Assembly (NCBI GenBank): GCA_016872775.1
Contig: VGZA01000002.1
Location: 142,531 to 206,530, forward strand
Reading direction: 5' to 3'
Length of the DNA stretch: 64,000 bases
Source of the DNA: Planctomycetota bacterium
GTDB lineage: Bacteria > Planctomycetota > Planctomycetia > Pirellulales > Pirellulaceae
The translations under genes were made by a program, and so were the position numbers. The notes under the pieces were generated by a model that did no database searches, had not been told where the DNA came from, and worked only from the letters and a program-made list of their open reading frames with translations. Below are positions 9,830 to 21,041 of the stretch, in pieces (the stretch's first letter is position 1; each line of letters opens with the position of its first letter).

Positions 9830-10381
9830 ATGTCGATGAATGGCGAGCTGCCGTACGAAGTCGAAATTGAAATTCTGCGAGGGCGGGCGCAAAACCGTCA
9901 TCGCGTGGTGGCCGCACCGGTCTATTTAATCGGCGCCGCCGCGGACTGCGACCTTGTGCTCGCCGATCCCCGGATACCGGATGTCCATACTTACCTGTAT
10001 GTTACGCCGCACGGCGTGTCGCTGCGGCACCTTGGTTTTGAACCGGATCTGGAAATCGACGGTTCAACGACCGAATACGCGCAACTCCACGACGGCCAGC
10101 GGTTTCGGCTGGGCCAGGCATACGAGTTCCGCATTCATATTCGATCGACGAGTGGTAGAAACGACTCGAAGCGGATCCTGCGTCTGGACACCGCTCATCA
10201 TCGTGCCTCCGCGCCCAACGCCGAATTCGGTCATGAAACGGTATACGCATTGTTGGCGGAAGTGCGAACCCGTCTGCGTTCGGAGCCAACATTTCGGACG
10301 GGCAACCGCCCCGCCAGCCCCCCGACCATTCGCCAGATCCTGTTGCAATCCGCGTTAGTTCGGGCCCGTACAAGTGCCTGA
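9830..10381 (+). CDS. FHA-domain protein
   Basis: A 183-aa cytoplasmic protein. Residues about 12-105 fit a forkhead-associated domain, the phosphothreonine-binding beta sandwich: YLIGAAADCDLVLADPRI corresponds to the strand 3-4 region, followed by a GVSLRHLG stretch and LHDGQRFRLGQAYEF near the end of the fold. The canonical GR..S..H signature is degenerate (IGAAADCD instead of IGR), so phosphopeptide binding is not assured. The remaining 75 residues are not recognisable. It lies 268 bp after the SPFH pair. Its TGA overlaps a GTG that may start the next small gene. A Ser/Thr kinase is encoded at 22.4 kb, but no direct link is shown. Confidence 0.65.
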   Translation: MSMNGELPYEVEIEILRGRAQNRHRVVAAPVYLIGAAADCDLVLADPRIPDVHTYLYVTPHGVSLRHLGFEPDLEIDGSTTEYAQLHDGQRFRLGQAYEFRIHIRSTSGRNDSKRILRLDTAHHRASAPNAEFGHETVYALLAEVRTRLRSEPTFRTGNRPASPPTIRQILLQSALVRARTSA

Positions 10382-10676
10382 AATTGACTTTTTGACCGAC
10401 CGGAACCGGCGCACACTTTCAACGTCCCCGCGATCAACAATGTCCAACGTTATCGGAATCATTGAAACTACGGAATCGATCACCGTGCTCGTGGATCGCG
10501 CTCAGGCTGCTGTCCCGGCGCGCCATCATCGGATTGGTGTTCCGAAGCGGGCATCGCAACGCGATTACTCGTGCGAAACAGTCACCGCCGATCTTCCTCG
10601 GATCGAATTCGAATTGCGGCAGGCCTATCAAATGTTCAAGGCGAAGCTGGAAATGCGCGACCGATCAGGTCGCTGA
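10374..10676 (+). CDS. small hypothetical protein
   Basis: Unrecognised 100-aa product from a GTG at 10374 that overlaps the last codons of the FHA gene. An ATG at 10440 giving 78 aa is equally possible. The sequence is hydrophilic and ends in an amphipathic helix (LPRIEFELRQAYQMFKAKLE). The overlap would allow translational coupling to the FHA gene. It converges on atpC with 52 bp between. It could be spurious. Confidence 0.4.
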   Translation: MPEIDFLTDRNRRTLSTSPRSTMSNVIGIIETTESITVLVDRAQAAVPARHHRIGVPKRASQRDYSCETVTADLPRIEFELRQAYQMFKAKLEMRDRSGR

Positions 10677-10728
10677 ACGGTCGTCGTTGCCGACGAAGCG
10701 ATAAGACGCAACAAGCTCGACCGTTCGT

Positions 10729-11127
10729 TCAGCGGGACCTCGAAGCGACTCGCATCTGCGCACGTGCCTGCTGGATTTCCCGGTCTCGAATCGCCAGTAG
10801 CTCTGCGGTATGGATCGGCTTTTTCAGGGCGGAATCGAGGGACTTTTGCGCGGCGGTCGGGTCGACCGACTTCGAAGCCAAGGCTCGCCCGGTCAGCACG
10901 GAAACCACATTGTTCGCCACCTGTACGAATCCACCGTCGACATAAAATCGCGATTCGTTACCGGCATTGCGGATCCGCATCTCGCCATACCCCAGCCGCC
11001 CGATCATCGGGCTGTGATCGGGGGCGATGCCGATCTCGCCATCGAACAACGGCAAGGCCACGAAATCGGCCTCGGTTTCCAGCGCCACGTTTTCGGGCGT
11101 CACGACGATGCAACTCAGTTGAGCCAT
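10729..11127 (-). CDS. atpC: F-type ATP synthase epsilon subunit
   Basis: Central-stalk epsilon subunit of F1, 132 aa, which couples rotation to catalysis and inhibits ATP hydrolysis. The N-terminal beta barrel is intact: VVTPENVALETEADFVALPLFDGEIGIAPDHSPMIGRLG is shared with the family in order, shown here as VVTPE, GEIGIAPDHSP and YVDGGFVQV. A C-terminal helical hairpin covers about residues 88-132. The gene starts 9 bp after the atpD stop and is the last gene of the atp operon. Confidence 0.95.
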   Translation of the reverse strand: MAQLSCIVVTPENVALETEADFVALPLFDGEIGIAPDHSPMIGRLGYGEMRIRNAGNESRFYVDGGFVQVANNVVSVLTGRALASKSVDPTAAQKSLDSALKKPIHTAELLAIRDREIQQARAQMRVASRSR

Positions 11128-11136
11128 CCCAGCACA

Positions 11137-12588
<1,452 letters not shown>

Positions 12589-12690
12589 TCAGTAATCTCG
12601 TTTCTTTTTCGCGAAAAAGTTCCTGGGTGATTCGATCCGAGGCCCAAACCGCCTCGCGGAACGGGCAACTCCGAATCCGGTTCCGAGTCG

Positions 12691-13581
12691 TTACCCCTTC
12701 AACGCCTCGACACCGCCAATGATCTCCATGATCTCTCCGGTGATTTGCGACTGCCGGGCCCTGTTGTAGGTCATCGATAACTGTTTGATCATCTCCGACG
12801 CGTTTTCGGTGGCGGATTTCATCGCCACCATCCGCGCGATCTGCTCGCTGACGGCCGCATCCAGAAAGCACTTGAACAACTTCACCTTGAAGCTGGTCGG
12901 CACAACCTCCTCGAGGATCGACGCGGCCGAAGGAACGAACTCGTACATCGATTCGCCCTTTTTCTCGGCGGCGGCCTTCCCCTCGTCGCTGGTCAGCGAC
13001 GACAACGGCAGCAACGTCTCGACCACGGCGATCTGGCGGGAACTGCTCACAAATCGGGTGTAGGCGATATCGAGCCGGTCGAGTTCGCCGGTGATGTAAC
13101 TGTTCAGCAGCCGGTTCGCGATCAGTTCGATCTCCTCGTACTTCGGCTGATCATCGAATCGCGTGTAGCTTTCGTCGATTTCGATCTTCTTGAATTTGAA
13201 GCCGGCGATCCCCCGTTTTCCGGAGACTTCGATCCGCAGGTTCTGCAGCGACGCGGCCCGGAGTTCCTCGAGCCGCGCAAGCGCCTGGCGCAGGACGGCG
13301 CTGTTGTACCCTCCGCACAGTCCCCGGTTGGCCGTCAACACCATCAGTGCGGCGCGTCGGGTTTCCGGTCTCGCTTCCAACAGCGGATGCGAGACGGTCA
13401 GGCCACTGTTGGCGAGATCGGCGACCAACTGGGTGATCCGCTTCGTATAGGCGGTCGCGGCGCTGGCCCGGTCCATCGCCTTCTTGAATCGCGCCGTTGC
13501 AATCAATTCCATGGTCCGCGTGATTTTGCGGATATTGCGAATCGATTTGCGCCGCTTGTCGAGTGCTCTTGCTTTGGCCAT
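12691..13581 (-). CDS. atpG: F-type ATP synthase gamma subunit
   Basis: Rotor shaft of F1, 296 aa. The N-terminal helix begins MAKARALDKRRKSIRNIRKI with the TRTMELIATARF segment that follows, and the C-terminal helix contains MKSATENASEMIKQLSMTYNR, split here as SATENASEMI and YNRARQSQITGEI. Both are highly conserved because they form the coiled-coil shaft. The central Rossmann-like domain has NRGLCGGYNS. Length and order fit the family. It lies 6 bp after atpA, so the two are surely co-transcribed. Confidence 0.96.
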   Translation of the reverse strand: MAKARALDKRRKSIRNIRKITRTMELIATARFKKAMDRASAATAYTKRITQLVADLANSGLTVSHPLLEARPETRRAALMVLTANRGLCGGYNSAVLRQALARLEELRAASLQNLRIEVSGKRGIAGFKFKKIEIDESYTRFDDQPKYEEIELIANRLLNSYITGELDRLDIAYTRFVSSSRQIAVVETLLPLSSLTSDEGKAAAEKKGESMYEFVPSAASILEEVVPTSFKVKLFKCFLDAAVSEQIARMVAMKSATENASEMIKQLSMTYNRARQSQITGEIMEIIGGVEALKG

Positions 13582-13587
13582 GATCGG

Positions 13588-15111
<1,524 letters not shown>

Positions 15112-15148
15112 ATTGAGTTGGATCCGATGATTGCAGGAGCTCTGGATT

Positions 15149-15808
15149 TCAATTGGTTACAAATCGCTGCGCCGTTTCGCGCAGCGTGCGCAACGTCGCG
15201 TCGATCGCGCCCTCGCGCATCCGCGAAAGTTGATTTCGGACGCTGCCGTCATACACCGTGTCGCCGACCCGGACGACAAGGCCACCCAAAAGTTCGGGGT
15301 CGACACGCGCCAGCAGGCTTACGTCCAAGCCGGTGGTCCGGCGAAGCTTGTCCGCAATCAAAGCCAGTTCGTCTTTTCCCACCGCATGCGCTGTTCGAAT
15401 CTCGACCGCCACGCGACCTTGCAGCGCGTCGTGGAGCTGCCGCAGCGCCCGATGGATCGCTCGCAGACAGTCCAGCCGGCCGTGGCGCATGACCACTTTC
15501 AGAAAATTCAGCAGCGTCACACTCATCCTGCTGGAAAGTTGAGCGTTGTTAAACGCCTTGTCCAGCAGCGCCAGCTTTCCCTCGGGTGACACGCGCAGCG
15601 ACGACAGTGTCGCGTCGAACGCGGGAAAACGATCGAGCACGTCGGCGACCAGGGAGTCGAATTCGGCAACCACCTCGGCGGTATTACCGGCGTTCTGGGT
15701 CACTCCCAGCAACGCCTTGGCGTAGACCGTGCCAAGATACGCCTTGCCGGAATCGAACGGGACCGATTGAGGTGAACGCGGCTCTTGTTGCGTGTTAGGT
15801 TCTGCCAT
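15149..15808 (-). CDS. atpH: F-type ATP synthase delta subunit
   Basis: Peripheral-stalk delta (OSCP) subunit, 219 aa, which joins the b subunits to the alpha3-beta3 head. It is longer than the usual 175-185 aa because of an extra N-terminal stretch of about 25 hydrophilic residues before YAKALLG. The C-terminal conserved block [20 protein letters not shown], followed by YDGSVRNQL, is typical of the family. It begins 2 bp after the atpF stop, consistent with translational coupling. Confidence 0.93.
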   Translation of the reverse strand: MAEPNTQQEPRSPQSVPFDSGKAYLGTVYAKALLGVTQNAGNTAEVVAEFDSLVADVLDRFPAFDATLSSLRVSPEGKLALLDKAFNNAQLSSRMSVTLLNFLKVVMRHGRLDCLRAIHRALRQLHDALQGRVAVEIRTAHAVGKDELALIADKLRRTTGLDVSLLARVDPELLGGLVVRVGDTVYDGSVRNQLSRMREGAIDATLRTLRETAQRFVTN

Positions 15809-15810
15809 TT

Positions 15811-16500
15811 TCAGTTCTTATTGGGGAACCGTTCCAGTGCTTCCCGAATGAGTTGCGTATGTTCGGCCGGCTTCACCTCGCGCCGGACGATCTGTGCGGC
15901 GAGTTGCACCGCGGTATCCACGCTGCGCTGCGCGATCTCCTGGAGCGCCACGTCGCGCGCCGCACGGATATCGGCCACCGCGCGTTCCTTTTCCCGATCC
16001 GCCGCCGCCTGGGCCTCGGACAAAATCCGCTCCCTTAACGCGTCCGCCTCCTGCCGGGTCCGCGTCATCATCTCGCGTGTTTCCTCCTGAGCCGCCGCGA
16101 GCTTCCGCTGGTACTCCGCCAGCGTCTGTTCGGCTTTGCGGGCACCCTGGCGAGCATCCTCGATCATCCGCGCGATCGACTCCTCCCGCTTCGCAAGGCC
16201 GGCCATGATCGGCCCCCAGGCAAACTTCAAGAGCACGATCGTCAGCAGTACAAACACGACGAACGTGTAGATCGACATGTCGCTCTTGATTTCCTCGGGC
16301 GATTCCTGCTGCGGCCCCGCATTCGCATGGCTCAGGTCAAACTCCGAACCATGGTGCGTTCCCGCATGCTCGCCAGGCGGATGGTCTTGGGCGCCGGCCG
16401 AATCCGCCGCTGGAAGCGTCCAGCAAAGCCCGAACATCAGTGCGTACGCCGCGGTCAGCGACGAGAGAACCGGCAAACCCAGGCAACGAATTCGTTTCAT
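15811..16500 (-). CDS. atpF: F-type ATP synthase b subunit
   Basis: Peripheral-stalk b subunit. ATG 16500 is chosen because GAGG lies about 8 nt upstream; a farther ATG at 16524 would add 8 residues. The 229-aa product has an N-terminal signal-like hydrophobic segment ending near AGAQ, a His-rich acidic linker of about 45 residues, then the single membrane anchor (FVVFVLLTIVLLKFAWGPI). A long heptad-rich dimerisation helix extends to the C-terminus. Typical b subunits are about 160 aa, so the exported N-terminal extension is unusual. Confidence 0.93.
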   Translation of the reverse strand: MKRIRCLGLPVLSSLTAAYALMFGLCWTLPAADSAGAQDHPPGEHAGTHHGSEFDLSHANAGPQQESPEEIKSDMSIYTFVVFVLLTIVLLKFAWGPIMAGLAKREESIARMIEDARQGARKAEQTLAEYQRKLAAAQEETREMMTRTRQEADALRERILSEAQAAADREKERAVADIRAARDVALQEIAQRSVDTAVQLAAQIVRREVKPAEHTQLIREALERFPNKN

Positions 16501-16556
16501 CAGGCAACCTCGCGCGACAAACATCGACTTTCAAGAACGCCCCGACGCCACGCTCA

Positions 16557-16859
16557 TTACTTGAACGGATTCTGCTGCATGCAGATAACCAGCGCGAAAA
16601 ACGTGAAACCCTCGATCAGCGCCGCCGCGATAATCATCGCCACCTGAATTGTTCCCGCAACCTCCGGCTGACGGGCCATGCTCTCGTAGGCCGACGCAGC
16701 CAGCCTGCCGATCCCAAAGGCGGCTCCAACAGTAACCAGACCCGCGCCAATCGCGCCGGAAAAACTGACGTAGCTGTCCGCGCCAAAGGCCGGCGCTACG
16801 CCCAACAACACAAACGCGCTGCTCATGGCCAGGATCGATGTCAAACGATTCACTTGCAT
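16557..16859 (-). CDS. atpE: F-type ATP synthase c subunit
   Basis: Membrane rotor ring subunit, 100 aa. An N-terminal signal-like helix ends near APAFGAD. TM1 is GAIGAGLVTVGAAFGIGRLA, the polar loop carries MARQPE, and TM2 has the ion-carrying Glu in AALIEGFTFFAL. The residue after that Glu is Gly, not Ser or Thr. This argues for protons and against the sodium-binding motif, although that is family-based inference. The gene sits between atpB and atpF with short gaps. Confidence 0.95.
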   Translation of the reverse strand: MQVNRLTSILAMSSAFVLLGVAPAFGADSYVSFSGAIGAGLVTVGAAFGIGRLAASAYESMARQPEVAGTIQVAMIIAAALIEGFTFFALVICMQQNPFK

Positions 16860-16907
16860 TTCTCCTTGATTAAGAACGGGAGGAACTTCACCCTGCGATT
16901 CTCAGCT

Positions 16908-18239
16908 CTAATGCCGCGACGTCGCGGCACCAATAAACAATGCGGACAGCAACGTAAAAACGTAAGCCTGCAAAAAGGCTACGAACAACTCCAGACAACT
17001 GAACAGCGTCGCACCCACCACCGACAACACCGCCGTCAACGGCCAAATCGAACTGCGAGCGCCCTCATGACCGAACGCAATTTCCATAATCGCCAGCAAC
17101 ACCAGGTGTCCTGCCACCATATTCGCCAGAAGCCGAATAGCCAAAACACCGTGCTTGATGCAAAAGCCCAATACCTCGATCAGAAAAATACCTGGTTTCA
17201 AGACGATCGCCATGACGAGCGGCAATTCCATCGTCGGGATCTGATTCAACCAGAAACCGAAAAAACCAAACTGCAACATGCCAAAAACGACGCTGCAACT
17301 GATCGTCCCGATCGCCAAGGCAACCGTGACGCTGAACGTTCCGGTCGGTGCCCCAAGCCAAGGCAACATCCCCATCAGGTTGCAGCCCAGGATGAAGAAG
17401 AAAAACGTCCACAACAGCGGCACAAACCGGTCCGCCGCGTGCGGACGAACCAGCGCCGAATCCCCATGAGCCGCGACATGCTTGGGCTCGTGGTGACCCT
17501 GGCCATGTTGACCTTGGCCATGGTGTTCGTCGTGATGATCGTGGTCGTGATGATCGTGAATCGCTTTGCGGGCGATTTCGTCCCGCACAAACAGCAGCAT
17601 CGCTTCCAAAAAATTCCACAATCGGCCGCGGGGCGCGTCGCCGCTGGCGATCTTCTGCGCAATGCGGCTGAATACCACCGTCAACAACAAGAAAACCAAC
17701 ACTTCCACGATCATGAACTTAGAAAGACAGAAGCCTGACTCACGTTCGTAAAAGTTACGCAACTCGCCAAACGGTTGTGGGATAAGGACCTTGCCACTGA
17801 GTTCCCGGTTGTAACCTTGAATCCGATCGGCCGACCAGGATATCGCACCTTCTTTGCGGAACGCCTCGATCGTCGCCGGTCCAGAGACCCGACGCGTGAT
17901 CGCCTCCCATTGACCACGAAACGACTCGTCCGACAGACGCGACTTCAGCCAGTCGGCCTGCGACTCGAGATAGGCGTGGAGCGGACGCCCGAATTGCGCG
18001 TGATCGGCGTCGCGCCAATGTCGATAGTCGGCCAGCAACTCCTCGGCCGGCGGCATCGCCAACCCCGAAATTGACTTGAGTTCCTCCAGCAGCTTGCCGG
18101 CCTCATAATCGCGATACTGCGGATCGTTCTTGATCCAGACCGCCGGAAATTCGGCCTTGGTCCGATAATCGCAACGCCACATGAACTTCGGAATCTCGAA
18201 GTAGTAGCTGTCTTTGATATGGAGGATGGGCGAAGCCAT
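16908..18239 (-). CDS. atpB: F-type ATP synthase a subunit with long N-terminal insertion and His-rich loop
   Basis: Stator subunit a of Fo, which forms the ion half-channels. ATG 18239 (MASPILHIKD) is preferred over the upstream alternative because homologues begin this way. The 443-aa product starts with a conserved cap (HIKDSYYFEIPK), then has about 140 mostly polar residues before the first membrane helix at about residue 174. A loop at about residues 228-258 is extremely His-rich (HDHHDHDHHDEHH and following). The functional core is intact, including AIRLLANMVAGHLVLL with the essential Arg. Most a subunits are 230-300 aa, so both insertions are notable. Their role is unknown. Confidence 0.93.
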   Translation of the reverse strand: MASPILHIKDSYYFEIPKFMWRCDYRTKAEFPAVWIKNDPQYRDYEAGKLLEELKSISGLAMPPAEELLADYRHWRDADHAQFGRPLHAYLESQADWLKSRLSDESFRGQWEAITRRVSGPATIEAFRKEGAISWSADRIQGYNRELSGKVLIPQPFGELRNFYERESGFCLSKFMIVEVLVFLLLTVVFSRIAQKIASGDAPRGRLWNFLEAMLLFVRDEIARKAIHDHHDHDHHDEHHGQGQHGQGHHEPKHVAAHGDSALVRPHAADRFVPLLWTFFFFILGCNLMGMLPWLGAPTGTFSVTVALAIGTISCSVVFGMLQFGFFGFWLNQIPTMELPLVMAIVLKPGIFLIEVLGFCIKHGVLAIRLLANMVAGHLVLLAIMEIAFGHEGARSSIWPLTAVLSVVGATLFSCLELFVAFLQAYVFTLLSALFIGAATSRH

Positions 18240-18255
18240 GTCGACAGTTGATCCT

Positions 18256-18816
18256 CTAGGTTCCCCGGAGCACACGTGTGGATGGCAACATCCGAACCGC
18301 TAATACGGTATCGATCGCCAGCGAAAAGAGGTAGTTGGCAACAAGGCATTCCAGGAATCCGTTGCCGCCCTTGCCACCGATCATTGCGACCATCCCCGCG
18401 CCCAACGCCAGACTCATCCGGCAAAAGAGCCCCAGCAAAAGTCCATTAACCGCCTGCGGCCCGGTAACAAGCGACCCCACCATAAGCCCCAGGATCGAAC
18501 CGGCGATACAGATCAGACTTGCAAGTAATGCGGAAGTGGTCGCGGCAGGTCCCCACCAATTCACGGCCGCGAATCCAATAAGTACTCCACCAAACGCGAG
18601 CGCCGGTATCAAGATCGCCATCGCGACACCGACAGGCATGCGGCGCACCGGGCCCGACGACAGACCAATTCGATTGCGTCCGGTCTCGTCCACCACCGGT
18701 CCTTCGATCGCGGCCGCATCGCCGCCGGACGAATCGCCGGAATCCGGTGCCGCGCAGCCACCCCTTCGGCCATCCGCGGCATCCAGAAAATCACAATTCT
18801 GAGGGGGGACCACCAT
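18256..18816 (-). CDS. AtpI-like small membrane protein of the atp operon
   Basis: Unnamed membrane protein of up to 186 aa between the AtpZ-like gene and atpB. About 55 N-terminal residues are polar and low in conservation; a second start at the Met of MPVGVAMAIL would give about 127 aa. The rest has four hydrophobic segments: AILIPALAFGGVLIGF, a Thr/Ser/Leu-rich helix, NGLLLGLFCRMSLALG and an ECLVANYLFSLAID segment. By position and topology it corresponds to AtpI, which helps assemble the c-ring or carries magnesium. Sequence support for that family is weak. It overlaps the upstream AtpZ-like gene by 26 bp. Confidence 0.7.
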   Translation of the reverse strand: MVVPPQNCDFLDAADGRRGGCAAPDSGDSSGGDAAAIEGPVVDETGRNRIGLSSGPVRRMPVGVAMAILIPALAFGGVLIGFAAVNWWGPAATTSALLASLICIAGSILGLMVGSLVTGPQAVNGLLLGLFCRMSLALGAGMVAMIGGKGGNGFLECLVANYLFSLAIDTVLAVRMLPSTRVLRGT

Positions 18817-19069
18817 GAGGGCCAGGCCTTCGAGTGCGTTTGGTCGGTCGCGTCAACACGATCAGGTGATACATGCCAACGGTCATCCCCAACCCGAAAC
18901 CGACAATCGTACAAAAACCAGTGCCCAACCTGTTGTCCAGCCAGGATCCGAATATGCCAGGCAGCACCATTTCGAGTGCCACCGTGGTAATCTTGGTCAC
19001 CCATTCGATGGCGACCGCGATCGGAGGTGGTTTCTTACGCGGGTCGAGTTGCGGGGGCGGCTCGGGCAT
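18791..19069 (-). CDS. AtpZ/AtpI family protein
   Basis: Small membrane protein of 92 aa from ATG 19069 (MPEPPPQLDP). Upstream in-frame starts at 19093 and 19144 would lengthen it, but the 19144 start lies inside the predicted -35 box. It has two hydrophobic segments: VALEMVLPGIFGSWLDNRLG and CTIVGFGLGMTVGMYHLIVL. The arrangement matches the AtpZ family (putative magnesium or calcium transport, AtpI-related) found at the head of many atp operons. It is the first gene of this operon. Confidence 0.8.
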   Translation of the reverse strand: MPEPPPQLDPRKKPPPIAVAIEWVTKITTVALEMVLPGIFGSWLDNRLGTGFCTIVGFGLGMTVGMYHLIVLTRPTKRTRRPGPHGGPPSEL

Positions 19070-19115
19070 CAAGCAGTTGTTGCTGTAGACCATCGCCACG
19101 GGATTAAGGTGCGCC

Positions 19116-19144
19116 AATCTAACGGACCTGTAACCAAGGGTCAA
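19116..19144 (-). promoter_or_regulatory. sigma-70 promoter of the atp operon
   Basis: On the minus strand TTGACC (19144-19139), a 17-bp spacer and TAGATT (19121-19116) match a housekeeping promoter at 5/6 and 4/6 positions. Transcription would start near 19109, leaving about 40 nt before ATG 19069. It is the best promoter in the window. Confidence 0.6.
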
Positions 19145-19212
19145 CCATACTTCGTGGTTTTTTTCACAATGTCATCTAAGGTCTTTCAATGCAGCATCTT
19201 ACGGCGAAAAGA

Positions 19213-19298
19213 TCGAAACTTGTTTCGGTGGGTTCGAAACGAGTTTCGAGCGACCATCTCGAACAAGTTTCGAGCTACCGTCTCGAAACTCGTTTTGA
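19213..19298. repeat. tandem palindromic repeats, consensus TCGAAACNNGTTTCGA
   Basis: Four palindromes follow one another: CGAAACTTGTTTCG (19214-19227), CGAAACGAGTTTCG (19235-19248), CGAACAAGTTTCG (19260-19272) and CGAAACTCGTTTTG (19284-19297). The last three form a direct repeat of 24-25 bp that also includes GAGC-ACC spacers. Centre-to-centre distances are about 21, 24.5 and 24.5 bp. The array lies 70-150 bp upstream of the atp -35 and 25 bp upstream of a plus-strand promoter. It could be an operator array or an iterated intergenic repeat. A perfect 16-bp copy of the palindrome also occurs at 46680-46695 inside a DUF1501 gene. Confidence 0.8.
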
Positions 19299-19322
19299 GC
19301 TACCGGGCGGACCTGGATGTCG

Positions 19323-19351
19323 TTGCAAAATTGCGTCACTTTGACTAGACT
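19323..19351 (+). promoter_or_regulatory. sigma-70 promoter candidate for DUF4912 gene
   Basis: TTGCAA (19323-19328), a 17-bp spacer and TAGACT (19346-19351) match the consensus at 4/6 each. It lies just downstream of the palindromic array and would give an mRNA leader of about 325 nt. Confidence 0.4.
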
Positions 19352-19682
19352 GAAGGGGCGGTGGATAGGGGTTGGCAACAGTTCGTGTGACAGGCCGGGC
19401 TGACTCCGAATGGCCGCTCGACAGCCTCGGTGGCGCCGCGTCGGCGAACCGGATTGATGATCGCTGCATACCCCATCAATCGTGGTGCTTGAGGCTGGCG
19501 ACCCGCCTGACAACCTGTTGGCATATAACAAGTTGCGCGGTTTCGAGACCGTAAGAAACGAACCGCTGAAAACTGGATTCGGCCGAGGGAGGGTCCGTAC
19601 AGTTTTCGGCGCGAATTGATTCTGTCAGGGACGGCGATTGACCGATCCAGGCTCCGGCAACAGGTTTGCCGCCGTGCCGTAG

Positions 19683-21041
19683 GTGTTTGAGGGCTCGACA
19701 TTGATCTCCACAGCTTCCCTGAAGTCGTACAGCACAAAAGATCTGGCCCAGTTGGCCAAGAAACAAGGGATTTCTGGCTGGCATTCGATGCGTAAAGACC
19801 AGTTGCTCAAGGCCCTCGAAAAAAAATCGAAACCGGCCGTCAAGTCAAAGGCTAAGGCTAAGGGTAGCCGCACGATCGAAAAAAAGCCTGATCGGGATAC
19901 AAAACCAAAAACATCGACGAAGTCGCACGCAGCCTCTTTGCCTCGCAATGGGGCCGCCGCGAAGCCGGCTTCTGGCCGTGTCCTCGACAAGGGCAGCAAG
20001 TCATTCCCGCCGATTTCTGGCCAACGTTCCCAGTTGAACGGCCACAAGAAAGAGACGATTCCCGTCAAAGCAGCCAAACCTGCATCACAAACCAGCCCCA
20101 CGGTTGTCAAGAAAATCCGCAAAATCCAGGAGGATCTTGAACGCCGCAAGGACCTGGCCGGTACGCCGGTCATCATGACGGTCTCGGACGGTGAAAAAGA
20201 AACCAAAGTGATTAAGGAGCCGACCCGCGACCGGATTGTTCTGTTGGTTCGGGATTCGTACTGGCTCCATGCCTCCTGGGAAGTGACGCGCCAGAGTGTG
20301 CAGCGCGCCCAGGCAGCCATGGCCGAGTATTGGCATGGTGCCAGGCCGATTCTGCGCGTATTGGAAGTGGAATCGAATGGAACGACCAGCACGGCGGAAC
20401 GCGTGATCCGCGAGATCACGATTCATGGTGGCGTGAACAACTGGTACCTGGACGTCGACGCCCCGCCTCGCAGCTTTCGCGTGGAACTCGGGTACCTGGC
20501 AACGAATGGCCGTTTTTTCTCGATGTGTCGCAGCAATGTGGTCACAACGCCGCGACCGGGAAGCGCCAATGCGATCGATGAGAATTGGGCCGACGTGGCG
20601 GAGAATTACGAGAAAATCTACGCGCAGAGCGGCGGGTACAGCGAAGAAAACAACAGTACGGAATTGCAGGAGGTTTTCGAGGAGCGCCTTCGCCGCCCGA
20701 TGGGTTCTCCGTCATCGACGCGATTTGGCGTCGGCGCGGAGAGCGTGCTCAACCGTCGCCGCAATTTCAAGTTTGAAGTGGATGCGGAAATGGTCGTCTT
20801 TGGGTCGACAAAACCCGACGCTCATGTGATGCTCGGAGGCGAACCGGTCAAGTTGCGCGAGGACGGCACATTCATGGTCCGACTGAACATGCCCGATAAA
20901 CGGCAAGTCATTCCGGTCGTGGCATGCAGCAAAGACGGCGTCGAACAACGAACCGTCGTGCTCGCCGTCGAACGCAACACCAAAGTCATGGAGCCGATGG
21001 TTCGGGAATCGAATTCGTCCTCGACGCAAAACACGGAATAG
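19683..21041 (+). CDS. DUF4912 protein with N-terminal Rho_N/SAP-like motif
   Basis: A 452-aa protein from GTG 19683. Residues about 10-45 (LKSYSTKDLAQLAKKQGISG, then MRKDQLLKALEK) match the helix-extended-helix motif of Rho N-terminal and SAP-like nucleic-acid-binding domains. A basic low-complexity Lys/Ala/Ser linker covers about 45-165. DUF4912 is at about 175-290, with DSYWLHASWEV and YLDVDAPPRSFRVELGY. The C-terminal part resembles a small beta module (MVVFGSTKPDAHVMLGGEPV, followed by LREDGTF). DUF4912 proteins are common in planctomycetes, cyanobacteria and Firmicutes, but the function is unknown. The Rho_N part suggests nucleic-acid contact. Confidence 0.85.
   Translation: MFEGSTLISTASLKSYSTKDLAQLAKKQGISGWHSMRKDQLLKALEKKSKPAVKSKAKAKGSRTIEKKPDRDTKPKTSTKSHAASLPRNGAAAKPASGRVLDKGSKSFPPISGQRSQLNGHKKETIPVKAAKPASQTSPTVVKKIRKIQEDLERRKDLAGTPVIMTVSDGEKETKVIKEPTRDRIVLLVRDSYWLHASWEVTRQSVQRAQAAMAEYWHGARPILRVLEVESNGTTSTAERVIREITIHGGVNNWYLDVDAPPRSFRVELGYLATNGRFFSMCRSNVVTTPRPGSANAIDENWADVAENYEKIYAQSGGYSEENNSTELQEVFEERLRRPMGSPSSTRFGVGAESVLNRRRNFKFEVDAEMVVFGSTKPDAHVMLGGEPVKLREDGTFMVRLNMPDKRQVIPVVACSKDGVEQRTVVLAVERNTKVMEPMVRESNSSSTQNTE

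Larger units (their letters stand above)
19145..19682. other. regulatory intergenic region between atp operon and DUF4912 gene
   Basis: A 538-bp spacer between divergent genes. It contains a tandem palindromic array (19213-19298), a plus-strand promoter candidate (19323-19351) and a leader of about 325 nt before the DUF4912 gene. The only open frames here are short and lack family features. Confidence 0.6.

Noticed and set aside
19160..19175. T8 stretch near 19168 as terminator
   Set aside because: No stable hairpin directly upstream on either strand.
19213..19298. CRISPR array
   Set aside because: The units are palindromic, only 24-25 bp apart and have no unique spacers of proper length; no cas genes are present.
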